A stretch of DNA of 64,000 nucleotides from Trichosphaerium sp. ATCC 40318 (Eukaryota > Discosea > Flabellinia > Trichosidae): NCBI GenBank assembly GCA_038496445.1, contig JALMLS010000228.1:434001-498000 (forward strand), given 5' to 3'. Shown here one piece after another: positions 11,252 through 23,607 of this stretch. A program made the position numbers and the translations under genes. The notes beneath the pieces were generated by a model, which was given only the letters and a program-made list of their open reading frames with translations, was not told the DNA's origin and made no database searches. How positions within the stretch are numbered: position 1 is the first letter of the stretch; every line of letters starts with the position of its first letter.

Positions 11252-12528
11252 TTGCGCTACGCTGTGGTCAAAACGAATATCGAAAGGAGCACTAAAATTG
11301 TGCCTGGTAGCGCTTTTACTGCCAGTAGTGATGGTATGAATCACCTTTACGGTACTTCGCAGAGTTGGCAACTTACAGCAACACCAATGCAAAAGCAACG
11401 TATTTTTGGCGTCTCAAAGGTTGAACCGGAATAAAAGACGCACAGGGAACGTTTTTGCGCCAACAGTACTATCTTGAGGTTATCTTCACTGGTTAAGCGA
11501 TAAAACGCTGCGTTTTCTCTGTTATGCGTACTTTCGTTGTTGCTTTTCTTCATAATGAAGACGAGTTCTGAACTTGCTATAAAAGGAATTGAAACAACAT
11601 ACAGCCACTATCAAATACCTCTCGGAGTACAACAATCTTATCCAGAGAAAAGAAAGAATTCACATGTGTTCTTCTCTTGATTAAACTTGTAAGCTATAAA
11701 TTACAAACTCGGCTATCTTGGATACACTTCATACTGATTTCACAAAAAACCGTCTAGTAGTCGGACCACCAACAGCACTATTACAACACCTTCATTGGTA
11801 GTGTTTACATTATCACTAAACTATATCTGCTCTCTTCAAACATTTATGCGCTTAAAAACGCATTTTCAACTAACGCGAATAGGAAATACGATCGTTTCTT
11901 GTACAAACGTGTTCTTACGTAGTAAAACAAGGCATTTGTCAACTCATGGAGTATAGCAAAAGTATTTTGAAAATGCGTGGCAAATATCCAGTTCTCCTTT
12001 CGAAATGTCCTACGTGTCATGTGTCAAAATGAGTGTCAGAAAAAAATAAGAATTACATACTTGCGAATATTCATTCACAGCTACATAAAGTACTTGGATT
12101 GGGTGCTCGACTTTCAGAGGTTGCCGGCTCATGTCGTTGGCGAACAAAAACCGAATAAACTATCACGCCTTAATGATTTTGGTGGGAAAAAATAAGTGAA
12201 AGCTTGAAATAGTACGACATATTGTTAAAACAGTCATAAGGACAGAAAGTAGTAGCTATATACAGCTAAAAGTCAGCAAAAAGCTAATTCTCATCAGTTT
12301 CTAACTCATTTTGACACATGACAAATGTGAATTTGCCATTTAAATACCTGCCTTTACGTGCGTATGAGATCCCAGTTCAACTATTTGTACGTATTTCATA
12401 AGTGTTGTGAGCGAGAGGCTATAGCGTTATGTTGGTACTCAAAAACTGTCACAGATTGAGTAAAGTACCAACGGCACAAACGGTCCTTTATTATTTCTTT
12501 GTTTTCCTTTTTTTGTTAATATTTGTTA
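11252..12528. other. Intergenic with scattered K-family relics
   Basis: No intact gene. Short stretches match K-family exon 5. At about 11698-11730 the phrase ACAAACTCGGCTATCTTGG matches the codons before the G-loop. At about 12089-12108 AGTACTTGGATTGGGTGCTC matches the G-loop itself. These look like leftovers of a decayed kinase copy; the rest is unremarkable AT-rich DNA. Confidence 0.5.
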
Positions 12529-13784
12529 CTATAACTCGCTTAGTGGCGCCCAAACAAATTTAATATCTCCTTCTTCAACATACAAATAAACCACATGATC
12601 TGATATCCCATACTCTTCAATGTCATTTATCAATTGTGCTACTATCTGACTTTTAAACTCTACTTCGATTCCTCTGTAGTTAGATTTTCTATTTTGTCCG
12701 TTCTCAGTTACATCGAATATAACATCAGCAATCTCTTTCATATCACAATAAGTATTTTCAACAGTAAACCTTGCTTTCCTTACAACGTAATTCTGTCTAA
12801 GTAGATGTTCGAACATATACTCAACCATATGATGTGTACCATCTCTGGTTTTTTTAAAAAAAGGTACAATATAATCTATAAGTTCATGTTGTTTGGGATC
12901 AATCCATATGCTATTTGCTTTTTTCACAACCATAGAAGTAATTTCATCAGTAGTTTTATCATGTGTTATATTAGCTTTCATAAAGTCTGATATGAATATA
13001 TACGTAGCCTCGCTCAGTATAATAGTCTCTCCGTTGTCTTTTATTAGTTCAGTATGATCTAGGAAGTCTTGAAAGATTGTCATAGTTCGGTGGTGAAGAA
13101 GCTATCGAAGAAAAGACGTCAATACAATAAAGAAAGGGAAGGTTCTTTTGGCTTCAGTTTAACGATTTGAACCATTCTTTTAGTAAAGGGCTGGCGTAGT
13201 ATTTATTTTCAAGGTATGTAGAAGGTAGTACCTCAGCATCATCAAGTACAATGAGAGACGCGGGACACTTCTTTAGTTGAGACATTATTTGTTCCTTTAT
13301 GGCCGCCATAGTCTTATCTATGGTTTCATCCTTATGGGGTCCCTTAAAATCGTGTCCTTTAAGTAGTAGAAATCCGTCAACGAGTGAGTACGGCGCGAAT
13401 AAACCTTTTGCAATTGAAACAGCCGCCAACGTCTTTCCAACACCGCTGTCGCCTACAAAATGCATAGATAGAGGTCGTCGTTTGGTTTTAGTTTTAAACG
13501 CATTTACTATCATCTGAATAGCCTTTGGTTGCCCAAAAACATTGTTTTGGAGACTCTCCTTGATTGCATCAATGTCTAGAGCGTAATTAGCATATTTCGA
13601 TGTTTTAGGGTGCCAGTACCATTTCTTGCGCATGGATCATAGCCCATAAGCTTATAAAATGTCTTCAAATAGCTACCGGAGCCTTTGTGATTGTTACAGG
13701 TCAATACAGTCATACAGATAAACGAGTACCTAGTACGCTCGTTGCACATAACGCTACCACCAATGTTGTGAGAAATGCTTTCAT
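12529..13784 (-). CDS. Torsin-like AAA+ ATPase T2, full length
   Basis: Four exons (13730-13784, 13620-13682, 13232-13575, 12529-13101) give 344 residues, close to the usual torsin length. A signal peptide (MKAFLTTLVVALCATSVLG) is followed by a short Cys-containing segment (YDPCARN). Next come FGQPKAIQMIVNAF, Walker A GDSGVGKT, Walker B LIVLDDAE, the IFQDFLDH helix, ATYIFISDF and a C-terminal region missing from T1. Torsins are luminal ER/nuclear-envelope AAA+ proteins that need partner cofactors. Here Walker A ends in the canonical Thr, not the Asn typical of animal torsins. The intron at 13576-13619 matters: read as coding it gives a false MRKKWYW start. K2 lies upstream on the same strand, with a secreted-protein gene on the other strand between them. 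Confidence 0.8.
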
Positions 13785-14269
13785 TTAGAGTAATTTTGTG
13801 ATACAAGGCATATTTCCATTTTTAAGTCAAAATGAATCTTTTGCAACTGTAACGAACCGCTTTAGATCTCAAACCGTGAATGTTATGTTCTGTGCTTACA
13901 TGCCTAAATAGGAGATATTCTCACCATACTTAAAAAAGAAATCAGCCAACGACATAAATCATACTGTCCAACGGTCCGGCTGCAGTACTGTTGGAGATCT
14001 CCACAATAGCAAGTTTCTTCGGCCTTCTTAAGACACAAACTGTAGTAGCACCACGGCTTTGGCCAAATGTGGAAACCAAGTCAAAATTAGTAGCTGTAAC
14101 TTTGAAAGCAATACAGAAAACATACAAGGTACTTAATATTAGTAATTACTAATAAATAAATATACCCTCATTATGAGATACAAATGCTTGTGCGCACATA
14201 AATAGCACGAAATGCTTCGAATTGGTGCCATCATTGGTACTCATTCAGTTCAGGACTTTACACAGCTCG
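13785..14269. promoter_or_regulatory. Divergent spacer with conserved upstream block
   Basis: This spacer separates T2 (minus) from the secreted-protein gene (plus). It contains the second copy of the conserved CATGCCTAAATAGGAGATA block at 13899-13944, about 115 bp upstream of the T2 start. A short minus-strand open frame at 13942-14127 looks accidental. Confidence 0.45.
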
Positions 14270-15177
14270 ATGAAGACTATTTTAGTGGCTTTTTGCATAT
14301 TTGCAGCTATCTCAGGCCTTAACATTTGTGGGTATGACTTTGGTGCGTTAATAAAGTACAACGAAATACAATATCGCAACAATTCACGCTAAAAGTGTTA
14401 GCAATGCGCTAAGAACCTTTTTAAAGCTCTAACTGTTGGTATTGTAGACAAGCTTAGAAATGTTGCAGCCGCTTGGAAAGGTTCCGGTGTGGATTTGAGT
14501 TTCGACCCTTGTGCCGTACAAACTAGGGTAGTAAATACCCTTGCAAACTTAATAAGGTACGCAAAAGAAGCAAATCAGTCTAGAAATTCAAAGCGCTTTA
14601 GAAATCAAATACCTGGTTTTCTAGATAATGCATCTGTTTTTGTGACCATGGGCTCATCAACCGGCCAAGGGGTTCACGGATCAGGAGTACTGTCTGTTGC
14701 TGTGAGTAATAAGCAAGCGGGATGCTATTTTACACCCGCTGTAGGTATGTCGTGAAGGCTTTTCTTCATTCCTGCTAACTGGTTGTTTCGGTATCGGATT
14801 ATCCTACGGAGCAGAAGCGCATTTTGGTGTTGGTGTTATGTGTAAACCCAGAGATTTAGACGGTAAGCAAGCTTTACGAAGATACTATGTCTAACTATTC
14901 ACGAGGAATGTTCTTTTCTGCAACCTATGAGTCAGAGTCGTCTATTGGTATTGGTGGTCGGTATTTTGTGTATCCGACCTCAGGCGTGGAGATATATTTC
15001 TGTTCAGGTTATGGTTTCACAGCAATCGCAGACATTGGATACACGTTCGCATGGCGTAAATTTAATGTGCTTACCAATAGTACAATATCCAACACACTTG
15101 TCAATAAGTGGAAAGAAGTTATGGCCAAGGAAGCGCAGAAAGAGCTTCGGAATAGGAATCAGAGTAAAAAAAAGTAG
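14270..15177 (+). CDS. Small secreted glycine-rich protein, unknown family
   Basis: ATG 14270 begins a clear signal peptide (MKTILVAFCIFAAISGLNI). After one or more introns whose acceptor is uncertain (about 14330-14430), a long exon to 14750 encodes VDKLRNVAAAWKG and a Gly-rich FVTMGSSTGQGVHGSG region. A further exon ends at 14860 (AHFGVGVMCKPRDLD). After a 43-bp intron a last exon (14912-15177) is Gly/Tyr-rich and ends in a basic tail (NQSKKK). The alternating small and aromatic residues suggest beta structure, loosely like lipid-binding SYLF proteins, but I do not assign a family. It sits between K2 and T2 on the opposite strand. Confidence 0.55.
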
Positions 15178-16016
15178 CTGGCACAATAATACGAAATAAA
15201 CTGGTTTCCATTGAACCCGGTTCAGTTTGCTGTTAGACCTTTTTATAATAACTTGTTGTAATTAACATTACCTAACAAACTTGGCAAAGCAAAATAATCG
15301 CTATTAATGCACTCATTCAGAGATGTATACTTGAGCCAGATTACCTAAGATCCCGCACATTCTTATTGGCGTTAAAACTTACTGTTAAATGAGATTGTGT
15401 AGTGTGAAAGCATAAAGTTATGCTGTAAGCGAAAAAATATTTGTGAATTGTTGACAAAAAACTTGCTTTAAAAGTAACGTAGCAACATACGGAGCCTGCA
15501 TTCTATGATGCCTCGCATACAGTATAACAGACTAAGTTAGGTGGGAACAGAACTAAAGATGTAAACAGTGTAGTTGGTTGAAAAAGCTCTTATAAATCGA
15601 GCAACAATACTCTATGTCCTTTTCTACGCGTAGAGGGAGTGTGAGTACGCACAAAACGCCTTTTAAAACAAACAGGCTATAAAAAGGTAAAACGCCCTCA
15701 AACATATTCTACTACGCATATTTAAACCCCATTATTCCTGATACAGCTATTCGTTGGCCCTAGCCTTCAATATGGTTTTACATAAAATGTTCCTCCGTAT
15801 ATTCATCCATAAAATCAATCTGATTAATTTTAGTTCAGTTGAATAGTTCAGGCACAAAATGATGATCAGCTATTAAATAACTGGCATCTAAACAAAGAAA
15901 ACACAATATGTGCGAAGATGACTAGTAAACAGTTGGAAAATAGAGCTATTTTTACGAAATGTACATTTATTTTTGTGTCTTTAGTCTTCTGGAAAGTTCT
16001 TCCATGTTTTATACCT
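15178..16016. other. Intergenic with one K-family relic
   Basis: No gene recognised. At 15309-15338 the phrase CACTCATTCAGAGATGTATA and the following TTGAGCCAG match the end of K-family exon 3 (the SFRDTSLSQ codons). This is a relic of a lost or truncated copy. The remainder is AT-rich. Confidence 0.45.
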
Positions 16017-18428
16017 TTATGAGGCGTTTCTGGAAGTATAGAAATCGGGATCAATAAGCGGTTTGTTGCTCTTAACAATGACATTACCTGAAATACAATG
16101 AAGTATTTCGTCTGACACACCTTCATAATCCATGAGATCTGCTTTTTTGAGACACCGCTTCCAGTGTCGAGGGAGAACTGTTCTCCAAGTTGTTTTAAAA
16201 GCTCTAGCAAAGAGGCTTTTAAATGTTGTTTTCGAGATGTATTCTTTAATAAACTTAGCGTAAGCTATGTCTATTTTGTCTTTATCACTGTTTGATAAAT
16301 AAAAGTATGCCATCACATAAATAAAAGAATACAAGTCATCCTTCGGTGTGTAGGCATGTGTTGGAGTGTCATGGAGCCAGTCTTCATACATATGAGGTGA
16401 AAACTTGGCTCCTCCACTTATTTTTATTGGTGCTGTGTTTGTTGTAGCAGATCCCCAATCAATCAACATGTATCTTGGTTCCTTTGTGAACGGCTGAGGT
16501 TGAAGCATTATATTTGAAGCAGAAATATCTCTAAAATATATTTTAGTTGACAACAAATGAGTACGTTGTTACCTGTGAACCACACCTTTACTGTGAACAA
16601 TCTTGAGAGTCGAGAGTATTTGTTTTGTGAGTACTACAAAGTCGAATGGAGCATCTTTACGTTCTTGGCAAATACAATCCATCGCAAACCCAACTCCTGG
16701 AGCTACTCCCACCTTTGGTAGAAAATCAGAACAATCAAAATGTGCGTAAGCCTTAAATACACGCACGACTTTTGGAACACCAGGAATGCCTTTCAGGATA
16801 CCCAGTGTTCGTGTTTCACGATCCAATTTGGGCTGTACTGGATCATCCACATCATATATGTAATCTTTGAAAGCGACATACTTTGGAGGATCATTGTTGG
16901 CCAAGTACATCATGTACACTGTGCCATGAGCACCCAATCCAAGTACTTTTCGAGGTACATATTCGAATCCGTTGATTTTAAACACTTTTGAATTGTATCC
17001 AAGATCCCCAAGTTTGTAGTTTAATAAACTTACCAATTGCTTTAATCCTTCACCAGGTTCACGGAACTCAAATAAATTCATTTCAGGTGTTGCATAATAC
17101 TCAACTGTTGCACTGAGAGTGCCTCCGACCATCTTGAAGAATCGAATTTTCTCGTAGTTCTGAAGCATACCGTACACTGTTGTACGTAGGGGTTGGGCTT
17201 TTAGGAGTGTTTTCATGTCGCTCCATATCATACCTTCATCGTGTGCAGTGAATGGTACTAATTGAATAATAAACAAAGATAGCACGAATAAAATCAAAAA
17301 GAGGAATATAAATCTCAGTACCGTTGCCTTCCAATATCTCCCAAGCCAAAACATGATGATACAATGTACAATCACATTCACGAATAGTTTTGAGTTGTGG
17401 TGTTACTCGAAAACGTGATGGATTGAAAGATTTGGCATCTGGAACAACATCTGCACGAATATTTGGACAAACACCATCACGTGATAAAAATGATGCAAAC
17501 TGTTCTCTGTATTTGTCAAGAGGAGATGACTTGAGCTTTAACATCGCTGTTTGAAACTTTTGACAAGCTTCAATGTACTGTTTGGAGTTTTCAGGATAAC
17601 AAAACGAATGTCGAGATATTGTATCTTCAGCAATGGCATTTGCAATGGCAGGATACCCTTAGAACAATTTTGTTAGCAGTTTTAACATGCAATAAGATAA
17701 ATACCTCGGATTGTTTTCTGACTCAAGGATGTATCTCTGAATGAGTATAATAATTGCAAGTACAACCCGTCGTTCTTGTTTTCCATTGCTCTATGACGTT
17801 TATGTTCAGCTTTGTTGTCTTCTGCATCTTCACGCTGTCTCTTGTCTAGGTTCGCTATGGCTTCTTGGTTGGCTGCTATCTCTTTTGCGTATTCTTCCCT
17901 TACTTCCGTGACAACTGCTTTTTTCAATTGTTCTGTTGTGATAGACTTAAGCAGTAGAACGAATTCGCTGTCAGTTTCGCTGGGTTTCAGTATAGATAGG
18001 GATAGGTCTTGGTTGGAAGCTTGAGCTGTTGAGTCTACAAAAGTTAATGTTTCGAAATAAGATGTAGTGCATGCGATTGACGTGCCTGTGTTGTTACAAG
18101 CGTTAAATACTAAATTCACAAGGGCCGGCTTTCGCAAACCATTTGTGACTTTGATATCACATTGCTTTGCCATGGACGCGAGCTCGTTGATAGTGAATCT
18201 TTTCAATTGTTTCGAAGTCAATACAGTACCATTGGCATCCTACAGCAATTAGAGCGATAAATACGTAAAACACACCTTCAATTGTCTAAAGGCGTCAAAG
18301 ATCGAATCTACTAGCGCTGCTTTACGCAAACCCTGCGTTACAGTGACATCACGCTGAGTTGCCATGGCTGTAAGCTCTTTGACAGTGAATTTATGAAATT
18401 GCTTCTTGGTTAACAAGGCTGTAGTCAT
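16017..18428 (-). CDS. K2: SAP-repeat/FunK1-Crinkler-like protein kinase
   Basis: Seven exons (18276-18428, 18086-18239, 17705-18034, 17322-17657, 16767-17257, 16573-16712, 16017-16530) give 705 residues. Two SAP-like repeats open the protein (FTVKELTAMATQ, FTINELASMAKQ). A basic coiled region, the conserved linker with VVPDAKSFNP, and a kinase domain follow. The kinase has G-loop GLGAHGTVY, Lys in AFKDY, HRDISASNIM and DWGSA, so all catalytic residues are present. Intron 2 (18035-18085) is GC-AG, 51 bp and free of stops, so it could be mistaken for coding. Comparison with K4, which has GT at this site, supports it as an intron. Intron 4 is nearly identical to that of K5, showing recent duplication or conversion. 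Confidence 0.82.
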
Positions 18429-19170
18429 TGTGCTGCGCAAAAGTCAGTGCAACGAAATAATATCGAAGTAGTTAAAACTTGATACAAATCGATTAATTGT
18501 ATCTTACATACGCTGGTACTTTGTATTTTGTTGTATAACCTTCAAACTGTTTTGTTTGTAAACGTGTACGTACGCGAGGTTTCTCAAAGTCCCGCAGTGA
18601 AGTGGCGATGTCGTTGGTTAAAAAGTAAGAGAAAAAATGCGTAAGTGCTAAGAAATAGCAAGAAACTAATTCACACAGTTACAACTATAAACGTTTAAAT
18701 CATACCGCGCTGTAGTTGAATGGGCGTTGGCGTGCTCCGTTTAATTTAGAGTTTTCTGAAAAAAACCTGAAGTTGTCTGAAAGTAATACTACGGTGTTTT
18801 CTTTGTACCAATGCGTTAAACATTAATGTGGTGAAGTCAATTTGAACGTAATAATGTTTAAACGCATTGCGCACAAGAAAAACCGTAGCAGTATTATTTA
18901 CAATAAAATGCATAGACCTGTTTGCTGCCTTTTTAAGTAAGGTCAGGCGAGGTTCTTTTACCTAATTTGGCTGCCGAGTCAAGGCCGAAAATTGAACTGT
19001 ACACCAATCTTATCACAGTCTTACATACAAACCTAACTACTTGTGTTTTTGGCGTCCAAAAACGCAAAATTTGCCAGAACTAATACACAAACTACTCTGG
19101 CATCTCGGACTGCACCTTTACAACACAACATCAGTACGTGAGTTATTTAAAGTTCAAAGTAACCACGTTA
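18429..19170. other. Divergent spacer between K2 and K3
   Basis: About 740 bp separates the divergent starts of K2 (minus) and K3 (plus). No coding signal was seen. Promoters of both genes must lie here, but I recognise no specific site. Confidence 0.4.
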
Positions 19171-21498
19171 ATGCTCATCTTAGCAATGGAGATTCCGAAC
19201 TTACTGATAGGCCTAGTTCTAAACGAGCTATCTGTTGATGTGCTTAAACATATAGCAGCCCAGTTTCACATTGAAGTTGAGGCTAATAACTACAAAGAAG
19301 CAGTTTCAAAAGCTTTAGGAGGTACATTTTGTTCTCCGCGCTGCATTCATAAGTTTTACTTCTCCTTAGACAACCGTACCGATTTTAAGGAATTGTATTT
19401 TGCCGTACATGTAGCTGTAGTGTCTGCAAGAAGTGCTAGATCAGCCCACCATACCAACCAAGAACAGCGAAGAGAATATATTTCTAGAGGAGGAACAAGT
19501 CCGTCCCTGAAAACTAGCTCTAGCGCAGAGCGAAGTGTAAATACAAGGTTGGCAGGTCAAAAGCGAAGTGCTACTTCGCCAAATCAGCCACACAAGAGAT
19601 TCAAAGCAACAAACATAGGCACCGAAAAAGGCAGAGTGTTCCAAGAGTTGCAAATTCTCCTAGGGCGCGTTTCAATAGCGGATAAAGTAAGAAACGAAGG
19701 TACCAGGCGACTTTGAAAGAGCTAAACGGGAAAAAAAGGCTATTTGTCTAAACAAGTTTTATTTTCTTCAAGCTTCAAATCATGCTAATACAATTCCAGC
19801 GATGCACAAAATCATAGGGGACAAGCCTAGTAAAGGCACATTGTTTCCAGCGAACATTTATAAAAAAGAAGATATCTCTGCCTTTCAAACGAAGGTTCAT
19901 GAAGTTCAAGGCTGTATGAACGAACAGAAGCAACTATCAACCAATGTTACTGCCACCCTGCGCGTTCTAGTCGATAAATGTGCTAGTACTCCTATACGAG
20001 TCATTCCTGCTGCTACAAAAACCGTCAACGCTAACGTAGCTACATTATACCATCAAGTTTTATCTTGGAAGATATTAACATCTGATGGCACCTACAATAT
20101 TTTCTAACTGTTTGCTTATTTGAATCTACCTAGAACCGTTCACTCCAGCCGAAGAAGGTGAGGTCTGGAAAGAAATGCACGAAATTTTAAACGAGCAGCC
20201 TGAACGAACGTTGGTATTTGGGGTACTTCAGAACAAGTCGAAAATCAAGATGTATAAGATGGAAATTAAGCATCACCTTAAATACCCACAGTATTCTTAC
20301 AGTGAAAGTTCAGTAATGGAATTATACTCGACAACCTCGAAGAATACGTATTCACCGACCCCAAAATCGAACACAAATACGCAATTCAAGGGCTACATGA
20401 ACGGGTTCGTACTCGTACAAAGAGTGTTTCAGCGAATGACAGCGTCTGAGAACAATTCCGTCGACCTTCCCAACGCTCCTGCAGTTGGGATTGAACAGCT
20501 ACACTTTTTGATGAGTCTAGAACTCAAAGACCTTGGCTATTTCCCAAAAGTGTGTACAGTTTCACAAAATAGGTATACTCCTACAGCGGTATTGGGCGTA
20601 AGCTCTATGACTACTGTGTATAAGATTAAGCTGTTGCCTGGTGGTATGTACGACGCTATGGATGTCGCGTTTAAAGATTACACCAAAAGCAGAAATATAC
20701 AGTTATTAGCTCATGAACTGGATATACTCGGAAACCTAGTGACCACTCCCGGAGTTCCAACAGTTGTATGTTCTTCTAAGTTATTTCTAGCTTTCACTCT
20801 AATTGCTTTTTTGTAGTACTACTCTGAACCAATAGGCTTTGCTATGGAGTGGCTTTCACCAAATACGCTTGACTGTGCGAAGATAGCAGAAGATATACTC
20901 ATTACTCTGAAAGAAGTACATTCGAAGAATATAGTTCATGGGTAAGTTTTTTTAGCAACAAGAAATTATGTTGTGCGTTACCCAAAGTAGCCTTCGGAAA
21001 TAATTTATCAAAAAGTTTGCGAATGATTCAATACATTTTTTGTAGAACAGAAATATTTCTAACTTTTGTTGTAGAAATATAACTGTGGATAATATAATGG
21101 TGAACAAAAACGGCCGTTATATGCTTATCGGTTGGTCAGGTGCCATACAGGCAGGAGAGCGACAGTACATTCGTGAAGGCATAAAGTTTACACCTCATTT
21201 ACACCAAGCAGTATTGTCTATTAACTCAAGTCATGTGTACACACGCATCGAGGACTTGTACTCTCTTGTTAATGTAATTGGATACATCTGCTTACCACAA
21301 GAAGCAAAGGAAGCCATTGATGTAGCCTACAATATGTGGGTCTACACGGATAATGAGCTACATATTCGCGAACTAACGGACTTGTGGTCTCGCTATCTTC
21401 CGTTTTGGCTCAATTGCTACGATGCAGCACGTCTGTTGGATTATGAGCTGGTAAAAACAGAAATTCTTAAGGTGCTCCCTAACAATGTTGTACAATAA
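19171..21498 (+). CDS. K3: divergent K-family pseudokinase
   Basis: Six exons (19171-19321, 19370-19699, 19773-20087, 20134-20765, 20817-20941, 21075-21498) give 658 residues in frame. It has one SAP-like repeat (LNELSVDVLKHIA) in place of two. A basic Ser-rich region (QKRSATSPNQPHKRFK) and the linker (TLYHQVLSWKIL) follow. The kinase fold keeps VAFKDY but the G-loop is degenerate (GVSSMTTVY). The catalytic loop is HGNITVDNIM, not HRD...N, and DFG is GWS. Catalysis is therefore unlikely, while the open frame suggests a scaffold or regulatory role. An insertion of about 60 residues, rich in Ser, Thr and Tyr, lies in the N-lobe. The intron at 20088-20133 is GC-AG. The start could also be the ATG at 19186. 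Confidence 0.72.
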
Positions 21499-22088
21499 AC
21501 CGTTTCGAACAGTAACGTTACCTACAATGTAATTATTGAAAAAACTAGTGGTGTTTGTATTTCATTGTGTTGGTACCTTGTGCCATGATTTTGCTAGTTT
21601 TTATGTAATTGGCAGCGTCAAGCAGTACTAACAATGTTCCAAACGAATATTTGGTCAGAAAACTATTTACAAAATCGGATAGATTAGGCAATCAGAAAAA
21701 GCCAACTTTATACTAGATAAATACTAAAAACTGGCTAATCTGTTAACACTTGGCAAGGCTGGCAATCTGAATGCATCACATTCCACAACAAGAGAACGCA
21801 CCTTGCCGCGCTTATGTACCTTAAGCCAAGTAAAGAATACAATGTCAAAGTCATACTATACGGTTATTATTGTACGTTATACAGCTTTGACTGTTCATTA
21901 ATGAATGATTTCAGTTCTGTCAGACCACCGTATGCCAAAACCCTGCACTGCAGTGTTAACTGCCAAGAACCTACATTTGAAATTATAAACCCACTGATAA
22001 ATGTGATACAAGGGTGTCTCCGGAAGGTATTTTCCAAGGCTTGGAAGAAAAAAAACCAATTGTTGATTTTGGTTTTTTATTTAGCATC
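21499..22088. other. Intergenic, nothing recognised
   Basis: AT-rich DNA between K3 and a kinase relic. The frame at 21814-22098 has no similarity I recognise and probably arises by chance. Confidence 0.3.
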
Positions 22089-22510
22089 GTTCCATTAAAG
22101 CTGAAGTCATCTCCTCTTGAAAAATACAGAGAACAGTTTGCATTATTTTTATCACGTGATGATATTACAAACAGATGTCGTTCCAGATAGTAAATCGTTC
22201 AATGCTGATTTCTTTCAAATAACACCACAGCTCAAAACGAGATTATACATTGTTTTATTGGCTTGGGAGATATTGGAGGGCAACATGTCTTGCTAGCAAG
22301 AATACCATACATGAATGTACAAACTCGACGATCTCGGATACACTTCATTCAAAAATGTTTAAAATCAACGGTTACTCATGTACCTCAAAAAGTACTTGGA
22401 TTGGGTGCTCATGGCACAGTGTACATGATGTACTTGGACAACAATGATCCTCCAAAGTATGTCGTCAAAGAGTACATTGGAAGTGTGAACGATCAAATAA
22501 ACTTTAGATC
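22089..22510 (+). pseudogene. K-family kinase relic (linker and G-loop)
   Basis: Pieces of K-family exon 4 (CTGAAGTCATCTCCTCTTGA at 22101, then GTTCCAGATAGTAAATCG) and exon 5 (AAAGTACTTGGATTGGGTGC at 22389) occur in the right order. Large deletions and frame breaks separate them, and the region before the G-loop is collapsed. No continuous frame exists. It is a decayed copy closest to the K2/K4/K5 group. Confidence 0.8.
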
Positions 22511-23607
22511 AAATAGCGACATAAACACAAAATACAGTTTATACTGGATTAGAACTACGAGGTTAACATACTTCAAACAAATATTTCTTTTATTTATTGA
22601 CTTGATGCTAGCACCTATTGTAACACAATCAACAACCAACACTACATGTACACTGATAGTAATGAGATATAGATGACTTGAGCTCTTTAGTGTACATTTT
22701 CTTTAATTGCTGATTGTATGTAGTAACAAGAAGCATGAGCGTCCATACCATCACAACATCTAATTACAATCCAACCGGCTGTCACGATTAGGAGACTGAT
22801 AAGACCTCATTCACATTGAAGATCATTCACATAACGGATTACTCACATTCATGAATTCATTCTCAACCTTCATGAGATAGTTCATGAGATCATTCATGAG
22901 ATTGTAACCGTTCTTGTAACCCAGATAAACAGATATCTTAAAACCTAACACCGGCAATTCCAACACTATGTACACGTCAACGTTGTTATGTTCAAATAAG
23001 AGTAACTACCGATTTACTAAAAAAATGGAAGCGAGATGCTGCAATGTTTGGTGTTGAGCAGTGATCTACGTCAGCACTTGACTTTTACCTAATAAGGAAA
23101 TGAGGAAGGACGTTCTTACCTTACTTAAAAGGGCATTAAAAAACAGTGCTTTTCAACAGCAATTGGTCAGAGAATAGAACCTTCTCTCATCCTCTACAGT
23201 TTGTAGGTTTGGATGATGTCAACATTTTGTGCCTAATTTGGTGGAACTTTGCAAAAGTCACTCTTTAAGCTTACGCCAACTACATCACATTTTTCGCTCG
23301 AACTCAGCAGTTTTTCTAAAGCCTTACGTAAGACAAAGTCAAACGCAACTTTGAAACCCGAACTTAACAATTGCACTAACACGCCAGCGTATTCGCAATA
23401 AACAGTCTGTACTGTACTTCCAAAACAGTTTCTATCCAACTCGTTGTAGATCTTTCAAGTGGCATACAATACGTACCAAACTTACTAGTACTAAACACAC
23501 GAAGGTAATAGCATATTTCGACTACAAACCAAGAAAATGTTAGCGAACGTAAAAAAGTGAACAACAACGCTTATTAACTTTCTATTTTGTTGCTGACTTT
23601 GAATAGC
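22511..23607. other. Intergenic with short TTCATGAGA repeats
   Basis: About 1.1 kb without a convincing gene. At 22800-22905 the phrases ATTCACAT and TTCATGAGAT recur several times as an imperfect short repeat. The minus-strand frame at 23233-23439 lacks an ATG and is not supported. Confidence 0.4.

Noticed and set aside
13576-13806. Open frame with MCNERTRYSF, apparently a Cys-rich N-terminus for T2
   Set aside because: Another frame gives a perfect signal peptide and clean exon seams in both T1 and T2, so this frame is a shadow that runs through an intron.
16569-17381. Long frame in K2 (and its twin in K5) with an extra N-terminal membrane-like stretch (FIFLFLILFVLSLFII)
   Set aside because: The hydrophobic stretch is an intron with GTACTG donor and TTAG acceptor. 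It is open by chance in K2 and K5 but replaced by unrelated introns in K1, K4 and K6.
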